64,000 nt of DNA from JALZKA01 sp963721645 (lineage in GTDB: Bacteria > Actinomycetota > Thermoleophilia > Solirubrobacterales > 70-9). Below are positions 53,501-62,212 of the stretch, piece by piece. The position numbers and the translations under genes are program-made. Position 1 is the stretch's first letter. Every line of letters starts with the position of its first letter. The DNA lies in NCBI GenBank assembly GCA_963721645.1, contig CAVRJK010000001.1, forward strand, positions 124,001-188,000. The letters run 5' to 3'. The notes beneath the pieces are model-generated. The model saw nothing but the letters and a program-made list of their open reading frames with translations. It had not been told where the DNA came from and searched no databases.

Positions 53501-54244
53501 TCAGCGGCGGAAGGGCGTCGTCGGCGAGCGGTCGAACAGGCAGGTGTGCTTGTGGTCGCCGCGCTTCACGATCTTCTCCTCTGTCTCGGCGTAGTAGCCG
53601 TCGCCGATCAGGTTGGGGATCTTCCATTTCCCCTTCCTGTCGGAGCGATCGCGGCCGATCTCGTTAGGGGGATTGCTGCCCTCCTGTGAGTAGAGAATCA
53701 CGAGCCTCCTCTTGACGCAGCCGCCCGTCTCCGACTTCACCTTGCCCCTAAAGTTGTTCGACGCCGTCTTCCTGATGGTGAGCGTCGTCTTGAACTCCTT
53801 TTTGTGAGCGCGAGCCGGACTGCGGTTGAACTCGAGCGACCAGCGCTTCGACTTGCCGGCCTTGCACTTCATGCCGCCCTCGGAGGTCTTCGCTGCCTTC
53901 GCGAAATAGGTGCCTGGCAACAAATCGTCCGACTCGATGGTCCACTTGCCGTTTGCGGCGGCCTTCACGCTGTCGATCGGCCCCGGAGACACACCCCTTC
54001 GGATCACCTTCACGGTCCGGCCCTTGACGCATTCGTCGGCACTCGACTTGACCTTGCCCGTGAACGAGCCGGACGTGAGAGCGCGGCGCTCTCGCTCGCA
54101 GGTCCCGTCGTTGCACTTCATCTTCATGCGGACCTTCGTCTTTACCTTGCCGCCGCTCTCGGCCTGTGCGCCAGTGGCAACAAGGCCTGCGCAGAGCACA
54201 AAGGTCAGCAACCCCGTGGTCGTCCTGGTGACCATCTTCTTCAT
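53501..54244 (-). CDS. Secreted two-domain paralogue of the 10135-10494 protein
   Basis: The 247-residue protein has a GGAGGG ribosome-binding site and a signal peptide (ending GAQAES). Two tandem domains of about 100 residues follow. Domain 1 has FTGKVKSSADECVKGRTVKV, with NGKW and GTYFAKA. Domain 2 has FRGKVKSETGGCVKRRLVIL, with KGKW and GYYAE. Both match the single-domain protein at 10135-10494. The mature protein is lysine- and arginine-rich with several cysteines. Unknown function, probably cell-surface or secreted. Confidence 0.72.
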   Translation of the reverse strand: MKKMVTRTTTGLLTFVLCAGLVATGAQAESGGKVKTKVRMKMKCNDGTCERERRALTSGSFTGKVKSSADECVKGRTVKVIRRGVSPGPIDSVKAAANGKWTIESDDLLPGTYFAKAAKTSEGGMKCKAGKSKRWSLEFNRSPARAHKKEFKTTLTIRKTASNNFRGKVKSETGGCVKRRLVILYSQEGSNPPNEIGRDRSDRKGKWKIPNLIGDGYYAETEEKIVKRGDHKHTCLFDRSPTTPFRR

Positions 54245-54307
54245 CGGTTCCCTCCGTTTCGCTGCCTGATCTCCCAGCGTATGCCGCCTCACTAGGGTTG
54301 TCAACGC

Positions 54308-54982
54308 ATGAGCCCTCCCAGTTCCCGGCCCTTCCCCAGATTTGTCGCCGACGCCTCGCAGGACGCCGAGCCGACCGGTCGCTGGGCGGAACGGCTGACA
54401 ACCCACTTCACCGAGGCATGCGAGCCTCTGACCGCCGACGCGGGCTCCGCCCTCGATCCAGAGACGATCCGCTGGTTTCCCGAGCGCGGGTGGAACGGCC
54501 GTGTTTACGTGCCCACCACGGCCCGCGCCCAAGAGCCGTCCGTGCCCTCCGATGCGCCCGAGGGGTCAGACCCCGTCCTGGTCGAGTTCTACGGCTGGGT
54601 TTCGTTCGTGCGGCCTCACGGGGACGAACCGTCCGACTTCGCGGCCAAGGCCGACTTCACCGACGTCACCGCCGAGGACAGCCCCGAGTGGGAGATCGAC
54701 CTCTCCGACGACGTCATCGGGCCCTGGCGCTCCGAGGCCGGGCGCGGCGGCGACATGACTCTCGTCTGGGGCTTGCCGATGGTGCGTGGAGCGGTCGCGG
54801 CCACCGCCGAGCTCGACGGCGAGGTCGTTGACCAGTGTCCGGTCCGCGACGGCCGCTTTACCCTGGTCGCCGCCGATGCCGTTCACGGCTTCGGCGACTC
54901 GGACGTCTACCTCACCGTGAAGCTCTGGGACCGTCGCCTCGCACAGGTTGCGGCCGAGGGCCTCTACGACGAAGCCGAGTAG
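54308..54982 (+). CDS. Protein of unknown function carrying a repeat
   Basis: The 224-residue acidic soluble protein has no signal peptide. It has coherent tryptophan-containing strands (VEFYGWVSFVRP, VIGPWRSEAG, TLVWGLPMV). A perfect GGGGTCAGACCCC (54562-54574) is translated in frame as EGSDPV, just before VLVEFYGW. No family is recognised. Two hairpins follow the gene. Confidence 0.55.
   Translation: MSPPSSRPFPRFVADASQDAEPTGRWAERLTTHFTEACEPLTADAGSALDPETIRWFPERGWNGRVYVPTTARAQEPSVPSDAPEGSDPVLVEFYGWVSFVRPHGDEPSDFAAKADFTDVTAEDSPEWEIDLSDDVIGPWRSEAGRGGDMTLVWGLPMVRGAVAATAELDGEVVDQCPVRDGRFTLVAADAVHGFGDSDVYLTVKLWDRRLAQVAAEGLYDEAE
54562..54574. repeat. GGGGTCAGACCCC copy within a coding region
   Basis: A single perfect copy lies within the unknown gene at 54308-54982. 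The surrounding residues (PSDAPEGSDP) look like a linker and tolerate the insert. Confidence 0.6.
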
Positions 54983-55027
54983 CCGCCACGGCTTCGTAGC
55001 CGCTGCGCGTATCCGCGATATTCGCGG
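54969..55027 (+). terminator. Two hairpins between the unknown gene and tRNA-Arg
   Basis: ACGAAGCCG and CGGCTTCGT (54969-54977 and 54989-54997) form a 9-base stem around the stop codon. CCGCGA-TAT-TCGCGG (55013-55027) forms a second. There is no T-run, but together they probably insulate the tRNA gene. Confidence 0.45.
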
Positions 55028-55072
55028 GAATCGGCAACCACTAATCGCGCGCGGGTCGTAATCTGGCCCCAG

Positions 55073-55146
<74 letters not shown>

Positions 55147-55149
55147 CTC

Positions 55150-55737
55150 ATGCCGCTTCCCGCGCTTCTGTTCGTTCTCGCCGTGGCCGTCGTTACGGGC
55201 GGGTGCGGTTCGGATGACGCGCCCACGCCGGTGCCGCCTGACCGCGCTGAGGAGAGCGCTGACGCGCTGCCCAAGCTGAGGCGGGGCTTCGAAGAGTTCG
55301 TGAACCGCGACGCGGGCGTGGCCTTTGGCCGTCCTCCCGGGTGGGACGCGACAGCGATGACCGCAGTGACGACTCTGGAAGCGCCGGACAGGCTGGTGGC
55401 GGCGACGATCACGATCGATCGCACCGACGACGCCCTGGGCGGCGACCCGAAGGCGTTTGCCGTCGAGACCGCAAAACTGCTCCCCGGATACGAGAAGCCG
55501 CTCAGGCCCGGCAGGCCCAAGCCGTTCGGGGAGGAGTACGTCGGTGCCATCGTCGATGCCAACGGCGTCGCCGAGAAGTCGGGCGTGCGTCAGCGCGTGC
55601 GGGTGGTGGTGCTTGTTCGTAAGGGGGTAGCGGTCGTCACAGCGGTGATCGCCGCCAACGCGACCAAAGACTCGAAGGCCGAGGAGAAGCAGGCGCTCGA
55701 AGCGATCCGGACGCTCCGCACCCGCCCGCCGGACTAG
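55150..55737 (+). CDS. Lipoprotein of unknown function
   Basis: The 195-residue protein has a short lipoprotein signal with lipobox VTGGC (Cys19). The mature part has an alpha/beta look (GVAFGRPPGWDAT, VAATITIDRTDD, VVVLVRKGVAVVTAVIAAN), similar in style to LpqN/PsbP-like lipoproteins that begin with a predicted GxxxxxPxGW strand. The ATG is only 3 bases after the tRNA end, so it may be leaderless or share the tRNA transcript. Confidence 0.65.
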   Translation: MPLPALLFVLAVAVVTGGCGSDDAPTPVPPDRAEESADALPKLRRGFEEFVNRDAGVAFGRPPGWDATAMTAVTTLEAPDRLVAATITIDRTDDALGGDPKAFAVETAKLLPGYEKPLRPGRPKPFGEEYVGAIVDANGVAEKSGVRQRVRVVVLVRKGVAVVTAVIAANATKDSKAEEKQALEAIRTLRTRPPD

Positions 55738-56300
55738 CGGTCGGGGCGGTCGGGGTATACGTCGTCGATCGTGGTGAGCGCTCGATAGGGAGCGTCCGCC
55801 GCCGCGGCGATCGCGTCGCCACCGCCGGCCAGGCGATCGACCACGCAAAGCGTCGCGACGATGTCGAGGCCCTCCTCGCGGATCCGCTCGATGGCTGAAA
55901 CGGTGGAGCCTCCCGTCGTGACCGTGTCCTCGACCACCAGGACCTTCGCTCCGTCCTCGACGGGCCCCTCGACCCAGCGTTGAAGGCCGTGCTGCTTTCG
56001 CTCCTTGCGGACAAAGAAGCCCACCAGCCCATCGCCGCCGGGAACGGCAATCGCCGCGCACGCCAGCGGGATCGCCGCCATGACCGGGCCACCCACGGCA
56101 ACGGCGCCGGCGTCGGTGGCGGCCGCTGCAATCAACTCGCCGGCGGCACGAAACCCGGCGGGCCGCATGATCGCGCGGCGCGCGTCCACGTAGTACTGCG
56201 CCGTCTGGCCGCTTGAGAGCGTCACCTCGCCCAGGATCAGGGCGTGCTCACGAAGCTCGGCGACAAGCGTCGCCCTTGAAGCGTCTAGATCGGAGGTCAA
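55734..56300 (-). CDS. pyrE: Orotate phosphoribosyltransferase
   Basis: The enzyme joins orotate and PRPP to orotidine 5'-monophosphate in pyrimidine synthesis. The 188-residue protein has the PRPP loop VLVVEDTVTTGGSTVSAI, the YYVDARRAIMRPAGF segment and FVRKERKQHGLQ (catalytic lysine loop). I chose TTG 56300. Longer readings overlap the L,D-transpeptidase gene out of frame. It lies 14 bases after that gene on the same strand. Confidence 0.9.
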   Translation of the reverse strand: MTSDLDASRATLVAELREHALILGEVTLSSGQTAQYYVDARRAIMRPAGFRAAGELIAAAATDAGAVAVGGPVMAAIPLACAAIAVPGGDGLVGFFVRKERKQHGLQRWVEGPVEDGAKVLVVEDTVTTGGSTVSAIERIREEGLDIVATLCVVDRLAGGGDAIAAAADAPYRALTTIDDVYPDRPDR

Positions 56301-56313
56301 GGAGAGCCCGGCG

Positions 56314-57306
56314 TTACGGGTAGACCCAGATGTCGTCGCCGAGGTCAATCCAGTTGTAGATGAAGACCGAATTCGGGATCGGGTTACGCAGGCACCCGTG
56401 GCTGGCCGGGTAGTTGGGGACGGACTTGTATCCGTGCGTCGCATAACCGCGGTTGGTCGGGCCGAAGTAGACCGAATAAACCATGCCGAGCGAGTTCGTC
56501 CCCGGTTCCTTACGGAAGAAGGTGTGGTGGCCCTGGATCGTCGGCGTCGCAGCCGTTCCCGACGAGATATGGAAGATGTGCTTGGGCTTGCCGTTGTCCG
56601 CGAGCACCATCACCTGCCGGGAGAGATCGGTCTCGACGTGCTTGCCGGCACCCGGGTACCTGAGCTTGAACCCGCCCTTGCCGTTGGCGAGCGTGCGGAA
56701 GATGGCAGGCGTTGCATTCGAAGTCCTGGACATGCCGTTCACCTTGCGATAAGCGAGGACCGCGCGTGAGGTAGCCGAGCTATAGCTCCTGCCGTTCGAG
56801 GTGTAGTAGGCCTGCTCGGAGAGCAGCCTGTTGAAGAGGGAAACGTCGTTGTTTTGCATTCCCGGGTCCAGGTCGGGGTAGGCGATGCCGACCTTCTTGG
56901 ATTCCGCCTGGAAGCCGTCCTGGTTGGGCGAGGCCTCCTTGCTCGCGCGGATCCGGTAGGCGCCGTCCTCGATCAGCCGCTTCGAGCGGATCTTGAAGCG
57001 CCCCTGGTTCTTGCCAGGGACGCGACGGATCGTCTGGCGCTTCGCGAGCACCTCGTTGTTCGCCTTGGCGACCCAGACGCGGACTTCCTGATTCGGCACG
57101 AACGGGCGGACGTATCCGACGCCCAAAACCTTGCTTCCCACGTGGACCCTGCTGCCGTTCACGTTCTTCAGGGCGATACGCACGTCCGCGGGCTTGGGGG
57201 CCCCCTGGAGGAGCTTCTCCTGGGGAGGCTCGGGCGAGTCCTGGGCGGACGCGGAGGCGGGAGCGAGGAGGACGAGGACGGCGAGTGGGAGGGCGAGACG
57301 CTTCAT
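56314..57306 (-). CDS. Secreted L,D-transpeptidase (YkuD domain)
   Basis: The 330-residue protein has a signal peptide (ending ASASAQ), a beta-rich Ig-like region, a peptidoglycan-binding-like helical repeat and the YkuD domain. The active site reads HGYKSVPNYP then ASHGCLRNP, with His291, Ser302, His303, Cys305 and Arg307. The enzyme would make 3-3 peptidoglycan cross-links or attach proteins. ATG 57306 gives the signal peptide. Confidence 0.9.
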   Translation of the reverse strand: MKRLALPLAVLVLLAPASASAQDSPEPPQEKLLQGAPKPADVRIALKNVNGSRVHVGSKVLGVGYVRPFVPNQEVRVWVAKANNEVLAKRQTIRRVPGKNQGRFKIRSKRLIEDGAYRIRASKEASPNQDGFQAESKKVGIAYPDLDPGMQNNDVSLFNRLLSEQAYYTSNGRSYSSATSRAVLAYRKVNGMSRTSNATPAIFRTLANGKGGFKLRYPGAGKHVETDLSRQVMVLADNGKPKHIFHISSGTAATPTIQGHHTFFRKEPGTNSLGMVYSVYFGPTNRGYATHGYKSVPNYPASHGCLRNPIPNSVFIYNWIDLGDDIWVYP

Positions 57307-57352
57307 CGCTCGAATTGTGGCAGTTTTGAGCCCGGCTTTCGACACCCGGCGC

Positions 57353-58111
57353 TCAGCCTGAAAGAAGAGGGATGATCGCGATCGCGTTGTTGACCATGTG
57401 CAGGAGGATCGGCGGACCGAGCGAGCCGGTTTTCTCGTAAAGCCAGGCCAGGATCACGCCGAGCAGGCTGAGAAGACCGGCGACCGCGAAATCCCCCGAG
57501 GGGAGATGGACGGCGCCGAAGAGAATGCCCGAGGCACCTGCGGCTACCCAGAACGGCGCGCGGGTCCTGAGCGCCCCGAAGAAGAGGCCGCGGAACAGGG
57601 TTTCTTCGGTGATGGGAGCAGCGATGACGATCAGAAAGACCGTGGCGATCGCGGCGATGGTCGTTTTGTTGAAGTCGACGTCGTCAACGATCGTGTCCTG
57701 CTGGGGCTCGAAAAAGAGCGAGACGAACAGGAGCGTGACGACGATCTGAATACCCATCGCGGCGGCGACCCACAAGACGTCCCGCGCCTTGAACGGGACG
57801 TAGCCCACAACGCGCCACGGGCGGGAATCAACGCGCCTGGCGGCGATTGCGATCGGGACGCCCACGAACAGGAGTCCCTGCGGGACCAGGGAGACGAGGG
57901 TCGTCGCCGGCTCACCGCTGACCAAGCCGACGACGATCGTGCCCGCTATGGCCAAGCCGAGAAACACCAAAAGGAAACCGACCATCGCGTCGGTCTGCAC
58001 CAGCGGCGCCCACGGGCGGCCCCTGCCGGACGCAGCGCTTGGTGGGGGCGAAAGGTATTCGTGGTGCGGCGGCTCGGACGGAGGCCGACCGACCGCGTCG
58101 TATTCAGCCAA
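57353..58111 (-). CDS. CPBP-family intramembrane metalloprotease
   Basis: The 252-residue protein has about seven helices and the CPBP/Abi motifs: EETLFRGLFFGAL, ILFGAVHLPSGD and LLHMVNNAIAI. The Glu-Glu and His residues form the intramembrane active site of CAAX-type proteases. Bacterial substrates are mostly unknown. It overlaps the HAD gene upstream by 8 bases, so they are co-transcribed. Confidence 0.85.
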   Translation of the reverse strand: MAEYDAVGRPPSEPPHHEYLSPPPSAASGRGRPWAPLVQTDAMVGFLLVFLGLAIAGTIVVGLVSGEPATTLVSLVPQGLLFVGVPIAIAARRVDSRPWRVVGYVPFKARDVLWVAAAMGIQIVVTLLFVSLFFEPQQDTIVDDVDFNKTTIAAIATVFLIVIAAPITEETLFRGLFFGALRTRAPFWVAAGASGILFGAVHLPSGDFAVAGLLSLLGVILAWLYEKTGSLGPPILLHMVNNAIAIIPLLSG

Positions 58112-58754
58112 CGTTCACGGCTCGGGCAACTTCGGCCAGCGAACTGATGTCGCCGCCTCCGGCGCGGTCGAGGTGAAGCGCGCGGATGCCGGCCGCGCCG
58201 GCGCCGGCGATGTCCTCGGCGACGGTGTCGCCGACGTGGAGCGCCTCATCGGCGCCGCACCCTGCAAGTTCAAGCGCCGCGGCGAAGATCGCGGGGTCGG
58301 GCTTTCTCACCCCTGTACCGGCCGAGGTGACGACGCCGTCGAAGGCATCCGCAAGGCCGCAACGCTCGAGCACCTCAGGGAGGGAGATGTCCCAGTTGGA
58401 TACGCAAATGATTCGCAGCCCTGCCTTCTTCAGGCTGTCGAGTGCGGGGCGTGAGTCTTCGAACGCGTGAAAGCGGATCGCGTCCATCATCGTCTTCACG
58501 GGCACCTCGCGATCGAGCTCCCAGGACAGAATCTCGGCGCAGCGGGTGCGAAGAGCGGTGAGTGATTCCGAGTCCTTGCCCTCGTGGGCATGCTCCTTGT
58601 AGAACTCCATTTCGGCCTTGACGGCGGGGGCGACGTCTGAAGGATCCATGTCAAGAACTGCCGCGAGGGGCACCCAGGGCGGCTCGAGCTCGATGAGGGT
58701 TCCGAGCGCGTCGAAGAGCACTGCGCTGGCCGAAGCTGGAGGGGAAGGAGCCAT
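58104..58754 (-). CDS. HAD-superfamily hydrolase
   Basis: The 216-residue protein has the HAD nucleophile in VLFDALGTL (Asp15), an alpha-helical cap, ICVSNWDISLPE, the lysine segment GVRKPDPAIFAAALE and HVGDTVAEDIAGA. It resembles haloacid-dehalogenase/phosphatase members with a C1 cap. Substrate is unknown. ATG 58754 is preferred, though TTG 58787 is in frame. Confidence 0.85.
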   Translation of the reverse strand: MAPSPPASASAVLFDALGTLIELEPPWVPLAAVLDMDPSDVAPAVKAEMEFYKEHAHEGKDSESLTALRTRCAEILSWELDREVPVKTMMDAIRFHAFEDSRPALDSLKKAGLRIICVSNWDISLPEVLERCGLADAFDGVVTSAGTGVRKPDPAIFAAALELAGCGADEALHVGDTVAEDIAGAGAAGIRALHLDRAGGGDISSLAEVARAVNVG

Positions 58755-58807
58755 CTGCGGCCCAAGCTTGGCAGGATCGATTCTCAAAGCCGCTAATCAT
58801 TGAACCC

Positions 58808-59584
58808 ATGTTTGGAGCGTTCGAAACGAACAGCGATCTCTTTGGCGCCGTCGTCACCGTGGCGGTGTCGATCGTCGTCGCCTACCTCGTAGACCGGATT
58901 GTCCTCGCTCGCGGCGGCCGGCTGGCCGGGCAGGTAACTGACGTCGGCGTCTCGCGTGCGGCCGCCACCCGCATGCGTGTGGTTCGCCGCCTCGTCTTCG
59001 TAACGATCGTTCTGGTCGGCATCGGGCTCGCGCTGAGCCAGTTCACCAAGCTCGAAAAGCTCGCCACTGGCCTCCTGGCGTCGAGCGCCGTGGTCGGCAT
59101 CGTCCTCGGCCTCGCCGCCCGCCAGGTGCTGGCCAATCCGCTCGCAGGAATCCTCCTGGCCATAACCCAGCCGATTCGGATTGGCGACACGATCACGCTC
59201 GAAGAGGAAACCGGCAGGGTCGACGACCTGACGCTCTCCTACACCTACATCGACACCGGCGACGGCAGGCTGATGATCGTCCCGAACGAGAAGGTCGTGA
59301 CCAACACCGTGTTCAACCGCTCAACCGGCGATCAGAACGCGCCAGTCGCAGCGTCCGTGTGGCTACCTCGCGACGGCGACATCGAGAAGGCCCGGGCGGC
59401 GCTCGGGCCCCTCGAGGCATCCGGGATCGAAACGGTCGAGATCACGCCCGACGGCGTGCGGCTACTCATCCACGGACCGCACGGAACGGCCCGGACCTCA
59501 GTTTCCGGCGAGGAGGCGGCGCTCAGGGAGCGCGCGCATCAGCTCCTCCTGAGCGCAGGAGTGCTCGACACCGACGCCGAATAG
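58808..59584 (+). CDS. MscS-family mechanosensitive channel
   Basis: The 258-residue protein has three membrane helices and the pore helix region LLASSAVVGIVLGLAARQV, rich in Gly and Ala, followed by the MscS beta domain (RIGDTITLEEETGRVDDLTL, YIDTGDGRLMIVPNEKV). It would release solutes on hypo-osmotic shock. It is divergent from the HAD gene with about 50 bases between starts. Confidence 0.88.
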   Translation: MFGAFETNSDLFGAVVTVAVSIVVAYLVDRIVLARGGRLAGQVTDVGVSRAAATRMRVVRRLVFVTIVLVGIGLALSQFTKLEKLATGLLASSAVVGIVLGLAARQVLANPLAGILLAITQPIRIGDTITLEEETGRVDDLTLSYTYIDTGDGRLMIVPNEKVVTNTVFNRSTGDQNAPVAASVWLPRDGDIEKARAALGPLEASGIETVEITPDGVRLLIHGPHGTARTSVSGEEAALRERAHQLLLSAGVLDTDAE

Positions 59585-59653
59585 GACTCAGGGATCACAA
59601 CTGCAAGGTGATCCACGCCCGGCGACGCCTCGTTACCCTTTTCAGAGCTAGCT

Positions 59654-61759
59654 ATGTCTTCACGAGCACGAAAGCGCCATCAGCGCTCGAACGGCTCTGT
59701 CCTCAAGAAGATCCTGCTGGGATTCGGAGTTGTCCTGGTGGTGATCGGCATTGCGGCCGGCGCTGCTGCGGGCTGGGTCTACGACATGTGGAACGACGCC
59801 GGCTCCATCGACAATCAGAAGATCGTCGGCGAGGAGGGCGCGAACTCCAAGGTCTACGCGGCCGACGGGTCCCTGCTCGGCATCATCGACGCGAACATCA
59901 TTCGTGAGCCGGTGAAGCTGAAAGCGATCCCGAAGGAACTCCAGCAGGCGACGATCGCGATCGAGGACGAGAACTTCTACGAGCACACGGGAGTCGACTT
60001 TTCAGCGATCATCCGGGCGACGGTCGAGAACGTCGAGGCCGGAGAGATCGAGCAGGGCGCATCGACGATCACCCAGCAGCTGGTCCGAAACCTCTACATC
60101 AAAAAGCCCGACGACACGCTCGAGCGCAAGTTGACCGAGGCGAAGTGGTCGATGGAGTTCGAGGAAGACTTCACGAAGGACGAGATCCTCGAGAAGTACC
60201 TCAACACCGCGACCTACGGCACCAATTCGGGCGACACTGCCGTCGGCGTCGAGGCTGCCTCGCAGATCTACTTCAACAAGAAGGTCCGCGATATCAACAT
60301 CGGTGAAGCGGCCCTTTTGGCCGGTCTGCCGCAGGCACCGTCCCAGTACAACCCGTTCACGAGCTCAGACGCAGCCACCAAGCGCCGGAACCTCGTGCTC
60401 AACGCCATGCTCGACCAGGGCTACATCTCAGAGGCGGCCCACCAGAAGTGGTCGAACGCCGGGCTGGGGCTGGAGCGCGGACTCCGCTACGACCAGTTCC
60501 GCTACCGCTACTTCTTCGATTACGTCCAGCAGGAGCTGATCGACCGCTACGGCACGAACACCGCAAGGGTTGGCGGGCTCGAGGTCTATACGACGTTGGA
60601 TCCCAAGCTTCAGGACACGGCGGAGAACGCGATCCAGGCCAACTACGTGCCCGACGGCGCGGCGGCGGCCCTCGTTTCGACGGATACGGCGACCGGTGAG
60701 ATCAAGGCGATGGCCTCGTCGACGAACTACGACGACTCGAAGTTCAACCTCGCCGCTCAGGGCCGCCGTCAGCCGGGCTCGTCTTATAAGCCCTTCGCTC
60801 TCGCCGCTGCCGTAGAGCAGGGTGTCGACCCGGACACGACCACGTATCCCGCCCCCAGCTCCATCACGCTTTCCCCCTGCACCGGCTGTCCGCCCTGGAC
60901 GGTGAGCGGCGGCGGCGGCAAATCGTCCACGCTGCGCAACGCAACCGCGAACTCGATCAACACCGTGTTTGCCCAACTCGTCATCGACATCACGCCGGAG
61001 GCGATGAACGACACGGCTCACCGGATGGGAATCACTTCCCCCACGGGGGACTTCGTGTCCGAGGTGCTGGGCACCGCCGACGTGTCTGTTCTCGAGATGT
61101 CGAACGCGTACGCGACGTTCGCGAACGGGGGCGTCCACCATGACGCAACCGCTATCAACCGCGTGGAGTTCCCTGACGGCGAAACCGAGGAGCTCGACCC
61201 GAGCTCCGGCAAGCGTGCCTTCTCAGATGGAGTGGCGTACACCGTCGCCGACGTCATGAAGGGCGCTCTCGAGTACGGAACAGCCGCAGGCCAGGGCATT
61301 GGCTGCCCTGCGTCCGGCAAGACCGGCACGACCGAGTTGCAATCAGACGTGTGGTTCGTCGGTTACACGCCTCACGTCTCGACCGCCGTCTGGATGGGGA
61401 ACCCGGACATCCGCACGCCGATGCCGGGCTACGGCGCCACCCTCGCCGCTCCGATCTGGAACGACTACATGACCGTCGCGGCCACCAAGCCCTGCGACGA
61501 TTTCCCCGAGCCCAAGGACCCGGTCTCACTCTCGTCGTCCTCGACCGGCTACGCGGGGGACGACAGTGAAATCCTTGACTCGACCGACACGACGACGGAT
61601 ACCGACACCGTCGCACCAGGCACTGACGCTGACGGCGACGGCTTCCCCGACGATGCCTATCTGCCCGGGACCGGTCAGGACCCGCCCAACAACGGTGGCG
61701 GTGGCGGAGGCGGAGGCGGCGGAGGAGGCGGCGACGATGACGGCGGAATCGCGCCGTAG
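59654..61759 (+). CDS. Class A penicillin-binding protein (PBP1A-type)
   Basis: The 701-residue bifunctional peptidoglycan synthase has one N-terminal membrane helix (about 18-42). The glycosyltransferase domain has EDENFYEHTGVD (residues 104-115) and GASTITQQLVRN. The transpeptidase domain has SSYK (Ser376 and Lys379), SIN (434-436) and KTG (556-558). The tail is Thr/Asp-rich and ends in NN, 13 glycines and acidic residues, and may be extracellular and flexible. It builds and cross-links the wall. Confidence 0.93.
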   Translation: MSSRARKRHQRSNGSVLKKILLGFGVVLVVIGIAAGAAAGWVYDMWNDAGSIDNQKIVGEEGANSKVYAADGSLLGIIDANIIREPVKLKAIPKELQQATIAIEDENFYEHTGVDFSAIIRATVENVEAGEIEQGASTITQQLVRNLYIKKPDDTLERKLTEAKWSMEFEEDFTKDEILEKYLNTATYGTNSGDTAVGVEAASQIYFNKKVRDINIGEAALLAGLPQAPSQYNPFTSSDAATKRRNLVLNAMLDQGYISEAAHQKWSNAGLGLERGLRYDQFRYRYFFDYVQQELIDRYGTNTARVGGLEVYTTLDPKLQDTAENAIQANYVPDGAAAALVSTDTATGEIKAMASSTNYDDSKFNLAAQGRRQPGSSYKPFALAAAVEQGVDPDTTTYPAPSSITLSPCTGCPPWTVSGGGGKSSTLRNATANSINTVFAQLVIDITPEAMNDTAHRMGITSPTGDFVSEVLGTADVSVLEMSNAYATFANGGVHHDATAINRVEFPDGETEELDPSSGKRAFSDGVAYTVADVMKGALEYGTAAGQGIGCPASGKTGTTELQSDVWFVGYTPHVSTAVWMGNPDIRTPMPGYGATLAAPIWNDYMTVAATKPCDDFPEPKDPVSLSSSSTGYAGDDSEILDSTDTTTDTDTVAPGTDADGDGFPDDAYLPGTGQDPPNNGGGGGGGGGGGGGDDDGGIAP

Positions 61760-61761
61760 CG

Positions 61762-62208
61762 TCAGCCCGGTCCGCCGTTCAGCCTTCCTTTCCCGTTCGT
61801 CGACGGGTCGTGCACCGGCGGTTCGGGGCCCGGCCGGTTGAAGCGTCGCAGGCTCCCGTAGACCGCGGCCCCGACTGCGAACGTGAAAAGCGCCGCCAAG
61901 GGGAACGCAAGCGCGAATTGTGCGAACAGCGTCGCGCCCGCGAGCGCGAAGGCGACGACCAGCGCCCGGCGGATCCAGAGCTCGCCGGCGATCGACGTCC
62001 GAAAGAAGTAGAGGACCATGGTGGCCGCGCAGGCGACGAGCGCCGCAAAGCAAAGGGCGTAAAGGGCGCCGAGCAGGATCGCCTCGGCGAGCGGTCGATC
62101 GCAGTCGGGGCCCGCGCACGCCGGGTCGATCGTCGAGATGACGAGCCCGCCGGGAACGAGCGCCAGATAGGCGAATAGGACCGCGCCCACCAAGACCAGC
62201 CACCGCAT
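61762..62208 (-). CDS. Membrane protein of unknown function
   Basis: The 148-residue protein has about four hydrophobic helices, an extracytoplasmic loop with two cysteines (DPACAGPDCDRP) and a soluble proline-rich tail. It starts 4 bases after the flippase-like gene on the same strand. No family is recognised. Confidence 0.6.
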   Translation of the reverse strand: MRWLVLVGAVLFAYLALVPGGLVISTIDPACAGPDCDRPLAEAILLGALYALCFAALVACAATMVLYFFRTSIAGELWIRRALVVAFALAGATLFAQFALAFPLAALFTFAVGAAVYGSLRRFNRPGPEPPVHDPSTNGKGRLNGGPG

Positions 62209-62212
62209 GGGC

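Noticed and set aside
61695..61735. GGC/GGT run at the PBP1A end as a sequencing artefact
   Set aside because: The frame is kept through to acidic residues and a stop, and Gly-rich tails occur in PBP1A proteins.
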